Positions 1 to 11,500 of a DNA stretch of 64,000 nt are shown piece by piece. This DNA comes from Taxillus chinensis (Eukaryota; Streptophyta; Magnoliopsida; Santalales; Loranthaceae). Where the stretch lies: assembly GCA_023512835.1 (NCBI GenBank), contig CM042088.1, forward strand, positions 46,893,199-46,957,198, in the 5' to 3' direction. Below the pieces are notes generated by a model, which was not told the origin of the DNA, searched no databases, and was given only the letters and a program-made list of their open reading frames with translations. Numbering within the stretch: the first letter of the stretch is position 1; the number at the start of each line of letters is the position of its first letter. The position numbers and the translations under genes were made by a program.

Positions 1-60
1 AAAGGTTCTTGCATTGATCGAGATGTGAAGACAAATTAAAATCGTCTTCAAGTGGGAGAT
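1..60 (+). mobile_element. 3' end of the internal region of a Ty1/copia-type retrotransposon, with polypurine tract
   Basis: The purine-rich stretch AAGTGGGAGAT lies directly before a TGTTA that starts an LTR. The arrangement 'caagtgggagattgtta' is the usual polypurine tract/3' LTR junction of plant Ty1/copia elements, where second-strand DNA synthesis is primed. The rest of the element lies to the left of the window, so no gag or pol coding sequence can be seen here. Confidence 0.7.
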
Positions 61-447
61 TGTTACCGTATGCTATTTCAGAAAAGAAAAGGAAATGACT
101 GCTATAATCAAAAAATAGATATTGACCTCTCTTTATTTGGAAACAAATGGGTGGATGAGATAAAGTTCTATAACCTATAAAAGGGGCAACTCATAAGACA
201 TACAAATCATCCCAAAAATTGTATCTCATTGTTGTAGAGAGAAATTGAGAGATTAAGAGAATTCGCTGTAGAATTCTTGAATGTGGGTTGTAGCTTTGTA
301 ATTTTTCTTTCCTAGTAAAAGATCTGCAGCGGCCTGGAGACGTAGGCAAAATTAGCCGAACTCCGTTATCAATTTTGTGTGTCATTTTCTTGCATTTCGA
401 TATTTACAAATCTAAAGAATACGGAAATTTTGTGTAATTTCCTAACA
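61..447 (+). mobile_element. 3' LTR (or solo LTR) of a Ty1/copia-type retrotransposon
   Basis: The segment starts with TGTTA and ends with TAACA, the short inverted termini of an LTR. A TATA box (TATAAAAG, 176-183) marks the U3 promoter. The downstream part contains 'gacgtaggcaaaattagccg' (from about 338), a phrase common near the R/U5 region of plant copia LTRs. Because a polypurine tract precedes it, it is probably the 3' LTR of an element that continues out of the window. Any target-site duplication cannot be tested because the left flank is missing. The small ORFs here are not genes. Confidence 0.7.
176..183 (+). promoter_or_regulatory. TATA box of the copia LTR
   Basis: TATAAAAG sits about 115 bp inside the LTR, as expected for a U3 promoter. 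Transcription would start about 30 bp downstream, near 210. Confidence 0.5.
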
Positions 448-3400
448 AAGGGTCACCAAACCCAGTGGGCGACACGTTTTCTCATATGCATGGAGGCATG
501 TTCACCTCCATCCCTTAAGCCACATGAAGTGCCGTGCCTTTATGTTCTTCTAAATTATCATTCTCTTTTCTGTTTGGGCAAGAAATAAACGGCCACCAAC
601 AATATCTGAAGATTATCTACATTTAGCATATATATGGATTCTGTGCACTGGTTATTGGACGTCAGATAAAATGGGAAACAAAGTCTTTGTAGAGCAATAG
701 AAGCGCCTTCATTGCTTCTGAATGATGTGTGGTAGTATTTCATCGCAAAAAATTTTTCCTTTGTCGCACTTTTGCTGTTTGGCATGAGGAAAAAAAATGC
801 AGGAACATGGTAGCTGAATCTGTGAAGATTTTGGCAGCAAGTAATGTGATACGGTGAGAGAAGGTGTGCCTACCTCTAGAATGTGTACTCAAAAGCACAT
901 GATGCGTAGAGCCACAATGATGCATTTTACAAGTTGGTGACAAACCCACCTCCCCATCCCATCCCAGCCCCATCCCTGTTTTTCCCAAACCAACTTACCC
1001 GATCCTAAAATGGCTCTTACCCACCGCGCGCCGCCCTCCCCCCATGCTACACTGCCCCCTCTCTTTTAGGAGATGTTGCCCACTTTTCACAGTGGTCCGT
1101 GCCCATCGACTCCACCACACCTTTTCTCTCGTCTCCTTGACCTTGACCGTTCTACCCTCGGCCCTATGTGTTTCTTCATGGGGTTTTTTGTACTTTCACA
1201 TTATCGCCTGTAGATATTTTCAGAACCCTTCAAAAGCTTTCAAAACAAATTAAACAATACATGTGTATAATTTTCAAGTTTCATATTTTGGTTATCGAGC
1301 ACGATATGCATTGGGCCCTTCTTCTGGCATGAACTATTGCCTCAACAGTACCATCTGCGGCTTGTCTGGGCTCAAACTGCTCATAAGCTAATGAGTATTT
1401 GATTAGGTTCTGCAGTGCAGCAAATTAAAACATAAATTTAAATGTTGGTGAGACTTAATCTCGCGCGCACACTAAATTAATTGGATGTAAAGCGGGGACA
1501 AAACTCAAAAGTCGTCATAGGGTATCATCATAATCCTTAAATTTTAAAATTATTTAAATTGAAATTTTATCCAATAATCATAATTAGTTACATCATTATT
1601 CTTTCTTGTTGATCAGTAGCATTTGTCGTCCTAGTTATATAAATGGGAGGGAAGCACAACAACCTTTTCCTCTCAGCTCCCTGCTGCTTTCCCTTAAAGT
1701 TACAGGTTGTTGCATCATCAACGGCTAAAATCTATATATCCACTAAAGCAACGGCCCGATCTATGGTCCTAAAGGAAGAATCAAGTCACCGGACCAGGGC
1801 TGTCATGTACGGTGGGTATCATACAGATACAGTTTAGTATTGACGACATATATACGTCGACGCTACGTGCTCCTAAGTCCTTCTCCTTTTTCTTGTTTGC
1901 GTGGCCGGTCCTTGAGGGGGCAAGATGGAAACCCCGCAGTATAAAGCAATGGTCTACAATAAAACAATGATGCCCTGGTGGGAATATGACAAGTTATTTA
2001 AAAAGGCAGTGAATAATAATAAATGATTAAAACAAATCTCTTTTCGTAGTATATTATTATATTTTGAACTACTTTTATCACTAATAGCAAGAATAGAAAA
2101 GTTAGAATTTTTTCCTTATTAGCAGTATATGATATAGTTTTTTTAAAAAATTTATACTATCACGATCGTAATTTTTTTCTTTGAATTTTTTTTTTGAATG
2201 GAATTATCTTTTTATATTAATTTTATTTAATTACTTTCTTAATTATAATTTTTAATAAGTTATTTATTTTTTAATTAGCTATTAATTCTTAAATTACTAT
2301 TGTAATATTAATGGGTCTATAATCATAATGCTAAGACCTATTGTAATGTAATAACACAAAGTTATAGTATAACTTTCTCCAAGTTGAATTACAACTAAAA
2401 TTTGTAGTTTTCGGCAAACTAGTTTGGGAGTTCTAATCATTGTTATTGTTCTCTTGTTTTCTCTCATGCTTTTATGTTGCATCAAGAAATAAATTTTCCG
2501 TGGAGATGCTGAGACTAAGCATATGAGTGGTGGTCGAGAAGTCATGTATTCTAAGGGTGGAGTTTGATGTCAAAGGTTAGAGAATTCAACATGTGAAATT
2601 GCATCATGAAGATCTAACTAATTGAACATATCGACTTAATGGTTGTTTAAGGTTGTGGAAGAAGAGATCTCGGTAAGTAGTGGCCAAAAGTGAGGAGAGG
2701 ATGTGACTATGCAAACCCCTTTGATCTTCGTGAAGAACCAATCTAAACGTGTTCGTCCAGGGGCAATGGATGATTATTTTGATCAAATTCTATAATTCAA
2801 CCCCTTCGATCACAATCATAAGAGTAGCTTACATAATAACACTAGCTATTTTGAACTAATGCATAACTAGGGGTCATATGTTGAACTTGATTGTCGATAG
2901 TGAAAGTTGGAATATTATAGGAAGAGTTGTGATGCATTCATATTCATATGCGTCACAATAAGCCTCATTGTGGTACATACAAATGGTGATCAACACTCTT
3001 CACCTCTATTTCACTCCAATGTTCTGTTTAAGCTTAATTTACCTGACAGTATAAAGACTCGGACGCTTGTTAATGGAAAGACTATGACAATTTGATAACA
3101 TTCGAGTAAGGAAATGACCTATAGAGAATGGTGAGGCAAAATATAAAGAAAAATTTTACTCTAAAACCCTTAAAGGTGAAAAGTGATATTTTTTCATAAG
3201 TGAACTTAGCTAATGATGTGAATGAGGCACAAGTAGTTCACGTCCTTATAGTAAACCTAGAGGTTACCAGTGCTAAAAAATCAAAAATATAAGTACATGA
3301 TACCAAATGATTTATTAAGGCCATGTTGGAGGTGCTATACCAAATGATTTATTAAGATGTCTATTGTCTTTAAGAGACAATCAACTTCTAATAAATATTT

Positions 3401-4125
3401 GGGATCAACTTACAAAATTTATCACAACCTTTTTAGATAGCTTACACGAAGTTACTGCAACATGCTTTGGATTTAGCACAATTACGATAAGAATGATGGC
3501 CCAAATGTACATCTTAGTAGCTACAAATATTTAAGAAAAGATTGAGCATGCTAATAATGTTAAGTATAAAAAGTTATTGAACCACAATGTTCGTGTTTAA
3601 CTTGAACCTTACGTATCTTTATCTTTTTCATCCTGTTGTTGACAGATCATTGTATCTAGATGTAAACTTCATGTTGATTTCTTCTTAAGGAGCAAATGAT
3701 GTTAATTCTTTTTGATGCAAAAGATGTAATTGTCTGTAATTTCAATTTGAATTACAGATAAGGTTTGGAGTTCTAATCATCGTTATTGTCCACCTATTTG
3801 CTCTTATAAGCTGTATTATATATATATATAGGCCATGCAGATAGCAGATAGCAGATGGAGAAATAGGTAAATGCCCGATAACGATAATAACTGCCCTAAT
3901 AATAAAGCTCACACAAATCACCAAGATCATATTACTAGTACCCAAATTAATAAGTGTATTAACATGATGTGGAATGGAACACAAAACAAAGTGGAATCAA
4001 CTTAATTAAATTAGATCAATGAGTGAGAGTGAATTTCAATAGTTCACTCTGCGAACAGAGGAATGGGTGAAGAGGGATAGTGAAATCCCGAAGGACTAAA
4101 CTGAAGGATAGAGCGGAGGAGGGCT
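448..4125. other. Intergenic region with a decayed retroelement
   Basis: No supported gene. 448-2300 is AT-rich, with pyrimidine-rich patches around 1040-1150 and no conserved ORF. About 2380-3800 looks like a decayed LTR element (separate entry). 3800-4125 is the 3' flank of the FAF-domain gene on the minus strand and presumably holds its 3' UTR. Confidence 0.6.
2382..3805 (+). mobile_element. Decayed LTR-retrotransposon relic (tentative)
   Basis: Two diverged direct copies of a short sequence flank about 1.3 kb: 2382-2460 and 3742-3805 share 'ggagttctaatcat' followed by (c/t)GTTATTGT. The right-hand interior (about 3530-3590) reads as KIEHANNVKYKKLL, similar to the part of Ty3-type integrases after the catalytic core, and to the relic at 40.13 kb ([12 protein letters not shown]). 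Stops in every frame show it is long dead. The outer boundaries are uncertain. Confidence 0.4.
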
Positions 4126-5124
4126 TCAAGATATTGCAACGCAGCAGGGACCTCCCCAGCTAGACATATCCTTGCTCCCACTTCCACACCTTCCTGGCCT
4201 GGGGAGCTTCCCTTTCCCCACTTCTCCTCCAACAATCTCAGAATTTCCTTCCACGTCCTCGCCCAAGCAAGCAGATTCACATTGATTTTCATCACAATCA
4301 TGACTTTCCTTTTCGTCCTCTGTTTCTTTCTCTGCTTTTTCCTCGTGTGCTTCTTCCTCATCTCCTTCTTCTCCTCCTCTTTCTTCTTCTTCTTCTTCTT
4401 CTTCTTTTTCTTCTTCTTCAGCTACGGCATCTTCGCTCTCTAAATCATCACACTCTTCTGTCACCAGCAGTAGTCTAAGACGCCCACCGCTGCGCTCCTC
4501 CTGGAAGGTAAAGCCAGCCCTGGTCACTTGCATAATCAAGCGGCCGCCTTCGCGGTGGGGCCGCACCTGGATGCAACCAGCAGAGCTCCTCATTGATGTT
4601 AGGGGAGGGGGGAAGCCACCGCTTCTATTCAATTTCTTCTTGAAATCATATTTTTCATGCACTTTTGACTGGGAATTCAGACTCCTTTCTGGGGTGGAGG
4701 GGAATTCATAGCTACCGTAAAGGTCGCTGCCGGACTCGCTGCCAAGTTGCTCAGTGCACAATTCCAAGCTTCTCTGGCTAAGCCTATAGGCAGAGCGCTT
4801 GGCCAGAGGATGGACATAGGCGTTCTCATTGTCAATTTCGTCCAGGGTGGACCTGCCTTGAGAGACATCGGCAAATACACCCTTTGGGGCACTCGTTTTG
4901 TCGTCGGCTTTGATGTTAAAATCAGTACTGATAGTGCCATGAAATTTGTTGGTGTCAGGCGAGAGTTCTTTAGGGGCACTGGTACCACTAGGCCTATTGT
5001 GAGGCCATTCAATGTTGGAGGAGTGGGAGTGAGCCAATTTGAGATTCGAAATGTGTGGTGGGTCGAGATACAATTGCGACCCTTGACGCACGCCGGAAGA
5101 CATGTCCGAAACCAGGAATGACAT
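4126..5124 (-). CDS. FAF: FANTASTIC FOUR (FAF)-domain protein
   Basis: A single-exon ORF of 332 residues, starting at an ATG at 5124. Residues about 169-221 form the FAF (DUF3049) domain: GGFPPPLTSMRSS, then IQVRPHREGGRL and a closing ERSGGRLRLLL block, matching the family pattern of a Pro-rich start and two 'GRL' blocks. A Glu-rich stretch (about 229-270) encoded by GAA/GAG repeats follows, as in many FAF proteins. The N-terminal half is Ser/Asn-rich and probably disordered. FAF proteins are plant-specific and lack introns; FAF1-4 of Arabidopsis affect shoot meristem size through the WUSCHEL/CLAVATA circuit, and FAF-like members act in ABA signalling. Which subgroup this belongs to cannot be settled by eye. 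The longer upstream ORF in another frame (5009-5194) was not preferred because it lacks the domain. Confidence 0.82.
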   Translation of the reverse strand: MSFLVSDMSSGVRQGSQLYLDPPHISNLKLAHSHSSNIEWPHNRPSGTSAPKELSPDTNKFHGTISTDFNIKADDKTSAPKGVFADVSQGRSTLDEIDNENAYVHPLAKRSAYRLSQRSLELCTEQLGSESGSDLYGSYEFPSTPERSLNSQSKVHEKYDFKKKLNRSGGFPPPLTSMRSSAGCIQVRPHREGGRLIMQVTRAGFTFQEERSGGRLRLLLVTEECDDLESEDAVAEEEEKEEEEEEEERGGEEGDEEEAHEEKAEKETEDEKESHDCDENQCESACLGEDVEGNSEIVGGEVGKGKLPRPGRCGSGSKDMSSWGGPCCVAIS

Positions 5125-5431
5125 CGAAAGGGAAGCGTGGCTGAGGAACTGGGTTCTGTTTTAAAATGTGGCGGAATTTATGGAGAGCATGCACAAGTTA
5201 CTTATTAGAGAATGAAAACAGTGTATCAACTGGGTTTTGTTTTGAAATGGGGAGGAATCGAATGGATAGCTAGATGGAGCACGCACGGGTTACTAGCTTT
5301 AGAGATGAGAAGTGAAATTGAGGCATAAGCTGGTCCACTATCTGGCTTGTTTGAAAATGAATATGGTACGAGCTAGTAGCAAGAACAGAAACGGGGAAAG
5401 AAGACGAGAAGGGAGTGAAATGTAGCTGGCA

Positions 5432-5438
5432 ATTTATA
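5432..5438 (-). promoter_or_regulatory. Probable TATA box of the FAF-domain gene
   Basis: On the minus strand CCTATAAATT lies about 310 bp upstream of the ATG at 5124. Transcription would start near 5405, giving a 5' leader of about 280 bp. The CT/GA microsatellite at 5528-5559 would then lie in the promoter, about 90 bp upstream of the TATA box. Confidence 0.45.
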
Positions 5439-5525
5439 GGCAAACGAGGGGGGAGTGGGCGGGCGCGGGGGTCTCTATTACGTTAATAGATAGTCTGCCG
5501 CCGCCCATGGACAAAATAAATAAAG

Positions 5526-5527
<2 letters not shown>

Positions 5528-5559
<32 letters not shown>
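5528..5559. repeat. (GA)n microsatellite in the FAF gene promoter
   Basis: About 16 AG units. Pyrimidine (CT) tracts are common near plant core promoters. The tract is likely to vary in length between individuals. Confidence 0.9.
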
Positions 5560-5561
<2 letters not shown>

Positions 5562-5564
5562 GTT

Positions 5565-8500
5565 TGGTTTTCATCTTTTGGTGAAAGGGGGCAAAAGCAA
5601 AGCACCTATTGTTGTGGGTTTGTCCCACCGGAAAAAGATTACAAGTCGAGATGTTGTGTAAGGAAATACAAGACTCAAATGTCTTGTTGTAAAATTGTAC
5701 GGGTCAATACAATAAGTCTAAAGGAAATACACCTTAGCCCTTCCCTTATAAATGGTATAAAAACTGAAAGCTAAGTCCAACAAATCAAAGCTCACGGTTC
5801 ATAATAAATTGTATGGTGGTTGAATATAAACTTCTGATTTGAGAAAATTTGTGCTCTTATGAAAAATGGTAGTGTAATTGGTTAAAATGATGGTGAGTAC
5901 GGAGTCTTGGTTTGTATAGAGTTATCTCAAAATCATTTTTGATGATAGTAAGTAATGTATTTAATTTGTGAAAAAAAAGTATCAAAAGAAGCGTAACTTA
6001 AGAATTTGAATGCAGTACAAATCATATGGTTGTGGTGGTGGCCTAATGAAGAAGTTATAGTATTTTTACTTTATGGTATTTGGTAAGGGAAAAAATTATT
6101 GTAGATTTATCTTGCAATAAGAAAATGGAGAAGCGATAAGGGTATAAGGAAAATAAAATTCTCAAATATCATATTGCATTTTGAACTTATAAGAGTAATT
6201 ATAAGAGGAGCCAAATAATATTATATTATTTTTTTTACTCTCTACGTGTAAAGAATAACAAGTATACTCTTTATTTGTGAAAAATAATAAAGTGACTATT
6301 CATTTAATATTATAATATTTTTTATCTCTCATCTCTCTTTATTCTATTCACATGTATTTAAAAGAAAGATTAAAAAAAATTAAAATAAAATAAAATAATT
6401 ATTATTTCAATTAAGATAGAGATAAAATAGAGATGATTATTGGAGTTGAAATTGTGCACAAGTAAAAATATTATTTAAATATAGAGATAAAATAAAAAAG
6501 CTCTATGAACATAAAAATGATTTTTTTTAAAACATAAACAGTAAGTGTACACCTAATTCAAGTCCTAGCAAATGATACTGAAATTGAAGGATAATCCTAC
6601 AACCTTTATACATATATATTTATTGATTGGTTCTTTGTTTTCATGTGTAAGGGTCTAGAATTATCCCCATGGAGCACCTTGACTAATGATAACCTAAGTA
6701 GAACCAATGAGTTAAAGATGTTGATGGAGGAATACTTCTTAGATAAGTGATCATCTGAATTTTGGGGAATGTTAACTTCTAGTATTATTGTGGAAAAGAA
6801 AACCATAGGGTGGGGCAGGACTCAAAAAAGTAAAAAATAAAAGCAAGAAAAGTACTTATAAAAAGAGGATATTGCTTATATTGTTGTTGTTGTTGTTATT
6901 GTTATTATTGTTATTATTATTATCTTATGGACGGTATCAGTTAGTAATAAAGTATAATAAGAATTTTCTTATTATTCAATAATTTTCTAAACTCACAATC
7001 TACTTAATTTAAATCTTTGAATTTCTAGAGTTTCCATTAATAGCTCTAATTTATTGTCTACATATTCTTTGGTCTTATTGATCAAAATAATATTATTAGC
7101 AAATAGCATACATCATGATATATCTTTACAAATATTTTTAGTTATCTTATACATTACTATTAATTGCACCAGTATAATTAGAAACTCATTTATTAATCAA
7201 TTACCAGTTTTAAGTTGAGTTACAACTCATTTATATTTATCATTTATTAAATTGAAATATTTGATATGACTTATCTTTTTTTCCTAACCCATTAGAACAT
7301 ATTTTTGGATATTAATTTGTCTAATCTATAAAAAATTTTATCACCCTAAATTAACCTCTCAATAAAAAAATTTTAAAAGAAATGACTAACAAAAATGTAA
7401 GTTAAGATAACAGGAAAATGTAATAGCAAAATAATATCCAATTCAATAGGTCCAACATTGACTATTTTGTCAATGAGCTTGGGGTCATTAGTATCACACA
7501 AAGAAACGAGACAAACACCAGTACCATCAACATACTCATACAAGTCCGCAAAAAAAGAGCAGCCATTACCCAAGGTTTTCGTATATTATAATTATTATAT
7601 TCATAACATCAATTTTATCATTATTAGGACAAAGTAGATAGTAATATAGGAGAGGATGAAGAAGATAAAACTCGATTGATGCAACAGATATATGTATATA
7701 TCAACTAAATACAAGAAAACCAAATCAATGGAAGTCCAAATCCAGAATGGTGAAAAAGCAAACTAGATCTGTGGAGCATGAAAAAATATAATTTCAGGGA
7801 AAATAATAACGAATATTTGGAACCTCAAGTTTTAGATTTAGATCTAAAAAAATGCTCATGAACATAAACATACAGAATTAAACCTTAGCTCTCATACCAT
7901 CTTAGAGTTAGAGATTTAGAGGTGAAATATATAGCAAAAAATAAATTAAAAATTCCCAAAAAATACCAAGAAAAAATTTTAAAAAAGAAGGGGAAAAAGA
8001 ACAATATAAAATAAGGGTAAAGAGGAAAATATATACAAAAGCTAATATATATCTAACACTTGATAGTTTTTAAGTTCATGTTCCATATAAAGAAGGCTGA
8101 CAAACGTTTGGCCATAGTTCATTTCGTTATGGCAATGGCAATGTTACAATAGTCAACATATTACTCATTTTAGCTTGCTTCTTAAACAATCGGCCAGGGT
8201 GACTGAGAGCAATGCGATGAAACAAGAGTGTGTCCATGCGCACAAGTGTCGTTATCGCGTATGCTAATTAGGAGGGATATGTTGAGTCTTTCAAGACTTG
8301 CAATGAAAAGGGCATTTAGCGACAATGATACAAGTCAAAAGCAAAATCTGAAAGATAAAAAGGGGGTGAGTAAATAGTAACTTAACGAATACATGAACAT
8401 GGTATAATTTTGAGGCAAAAAATGAGCACATCATAAAAAATAATTGTCATTTTAGAAGTTAAAAAACTCGTCATATTGCAAGACGTCGGATGGGATTTTG

Positions 8501-11500
8501 TGGACAAACGGTGTTGATAGGTTTCGATGGCAATACATATACCAGGTGAGGCAAGAAGTTTTCATAATGCAAATAAGGACATATGCAGTTTTGAGCGCGG
8601 TAAGGAAATGCCGTCGTGCATGCAACCTCAATCTCGGTACTCCATTAGACAGTCTTGAATAGGGATGATACAATATAAATATTTCATGTGAGCTAAGTGA
8701 TATCACATAGCGGTTGCTCTTTAATTTGGTATTTTTGGTACTCATCAGTAAACGTATTAGTCGACCAAATTGCAGGTGGAACTTGCATATAAACTTTTTC
8801 CTCTATATATGTGTGAGAAAATACGGCAGGGCAACTTAATTGAAACTAGGTAGAACCGCGTCACTTCAATGTTAAAAACATCAAAAATATGCTATTTTAC
8901 TTACAACTGTTCATCATATACCGTATTCCATATATGTGTGTGTATAACCCACATCGTCTTCAAGCGTAAGATCTATATTTTTTGCTATTCACGTGCCCTT
9001 ACAAGGCTGATTAACTAGCAAAGGCGTAGCTTCAGAAAAACTTGAGGTACCCTGTTCTAATCACCGTGGGAGCGCATTTGTGTGAATTTTTCAACGATTT
9101 CCAGTGGCTTGATCCTTCAGTTGCGGCAGGCATATGATTTCAGTCTGTCTTACCCGCAGTGCAATCGTATATTATCGATCGTGCACTTAAACGTGATTTG
9201 CTGATATAATTCTCTAATGACTGTGCTCCGATGATGTTCATAATATATATGATGTCATTATAAACAAGCAGTTAAATTAGTTGTGCCTTAAATCCCTCCG
9301 ATTTGATGGGGGGATCTGGACTGAATTGATGGAAAGGAGATTCATATCATTCCAGCTATAACTTTTGTTTTGCTATATACACGTGACAACTAGCTTCTAA
9401 TAGAAATGTCCACCTACACTACATTTACAATTTCTTTTATAAATGACAGTGAGAGAGAACATGGTTACAAGGTATATATATATATACCCTTTTTGACATG
9501 AAGCCAGACAAGTAACATGCTTCTAACGAAAAAGGGGGCTGCGAATGTAAAATTTCAAAAACTGCTAATGAGATTTTCTCTTTCTTTTTCAGTTTTTACC
9601 CTAATTACCCAAGAAGTACTGCTAGTCTGCATGAAAGGTTCGGAGATATGTAAATGCCATGCATGTGGAACAGTTCATCAAACTAAAATAATCACAACGG
9701 CGGAAAACAAATTAAAAAAACCTTCTTGATATTGGAGCCGTAAGGTCACCTGAGGCCACTATCTTACAGCTTTATCTAATTTTATAACCAAAAGTGATGC
9801 GCACATGCCACTAAAATATATATACCAAGAAATACTATTAAACGATTCCCCCCTGAAAGATTTTGAAAATGCCTTGAATGCTTCACATCTAATGCATAGA
9901 TAGATGATTTACACTCCTAAACATAGGAGCGTTTGGACCCACTAACTAGAACAATGTCAAATCATAAAGTTCATCTGCTCTGGCTGAGCGAAAGAGAAAC
10001 TGAGAAAGGGAGGGAGGGAAAAGGCTAAGATTTCTATTTCATCCTACCGCATTTGATAATTTTTTTTTTTAAAAAAAAACCATTTACTTGGGTCTTTGCT
10101 TTTGTGCTATCGCCTAAAAAAGCATGAACCCTGGGAAAACAGGTTAAAAAAAAAAGAGACTCCAGCAATAGATTGATATATAATTTTTATAAATGAACTG
10201 TTTTATGTTTACTGACACTTGACATTGCTCCAACTTGATAATATTAATGGAAACCTTTAATGACCACAGATAAAACAATGTAGGATGTCACAAGGCTTTT
10301 AGGTTATACCAAGATCTTTTAGGTTAAAATCCATTGCCAAAACTCAGGTCATCGAGTCAAAGCCAGTAAAGGTAAGTTGATTCAGATGTAAAATTCATGT
10401 TGGAAAACATCAAAGGAGAGCTCTATAATAGCTAATTATCTTTTGAGATTCCAAGTTCAATTAATTAGTGCATGGTTTCCTTGAACAGGAGAATTAAATA
10501 TGCCCATTTGACCAAAATAGTGCCTTGCATAAGTTCAATGCGAATCAAAGGCAAGCGCCTAGGCCATTATGATGTCCTTTTAGCACCAGATTCAAAATAA
10601 AGTGGAAAATTCAGCACACTAAAAAAACAGCATATAGGTTACACAAAAAGGAAAAAATTAAAATCGTAATGTTTGTTCATGTACCTTTAATATTCTTACT
10701 TTTTTGGGGGGGGGGGGGGGGGGTGGTTCAATTATAACTGCAGTGGATGTTCAAGCAAAATGGGTCCATGGCGGTGACTAAAGCGCCGGCCTCCTCATAA
10801 ATGCTTCAGTACCGTCATAACCCAACATCAAAAACACGCATGAAACTTCATTTTTTTTGATAAAAAAAAGAGTCGCAGAAAGCCGCCAACAAGAAAATCA
10901 AATCATCCATGATTAAAGTTGATTGTATGAGTGCAAGTTTATGAAAAAATGAGTGGTGAAATGTCACATATTATAATATTGTCTGTTTTACACTTTTCCG
11001 AATAACAAATGGTATTAAAATGACCGATTGCCATAAGTTGTTTCTTGATATAAAAGTCTCTTGACATAGTATGTTTAAGCAGTGTGTTCTATTGGTATAG
11101 CGGTATTATATATGTCGCTAAGATACTGAATTGATATCATATTAATTCAGGATGTTGATGGAGGAAAACTACCAATTATATGTAGTTTGATGCATAATGA
11201 GGGAGACTTTTGAGATAGTATTATCCAAACATATCATAATGCAATGCAATGTGACAAGATCAACAGAATAAAATTATTTTGATCGAGTAATTATTATTTT
11301 GATGAATTTAAAGCTTAATGATTATAGCATTTGTTAATACACCATAAAATAATTAAAGTGTTTATATATTTTAATTTCAAATAAGTTAGGCAAAAAAAAA
11401 CAAAAACAAGAAAATAAGCATGCCACATCCACCAATGAAGATTTTATGCCAATCATGACGAATAACTATTGTAGTTTCAAAATTGAATTTGTTGCTGTAA

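Noticed and set aside
8950..8975. Match of ATCGTCTTCAAG to the copia end at 42-53
   Set aside because: Only 12 bases are shared, with no polypurine tract or LTR start following.
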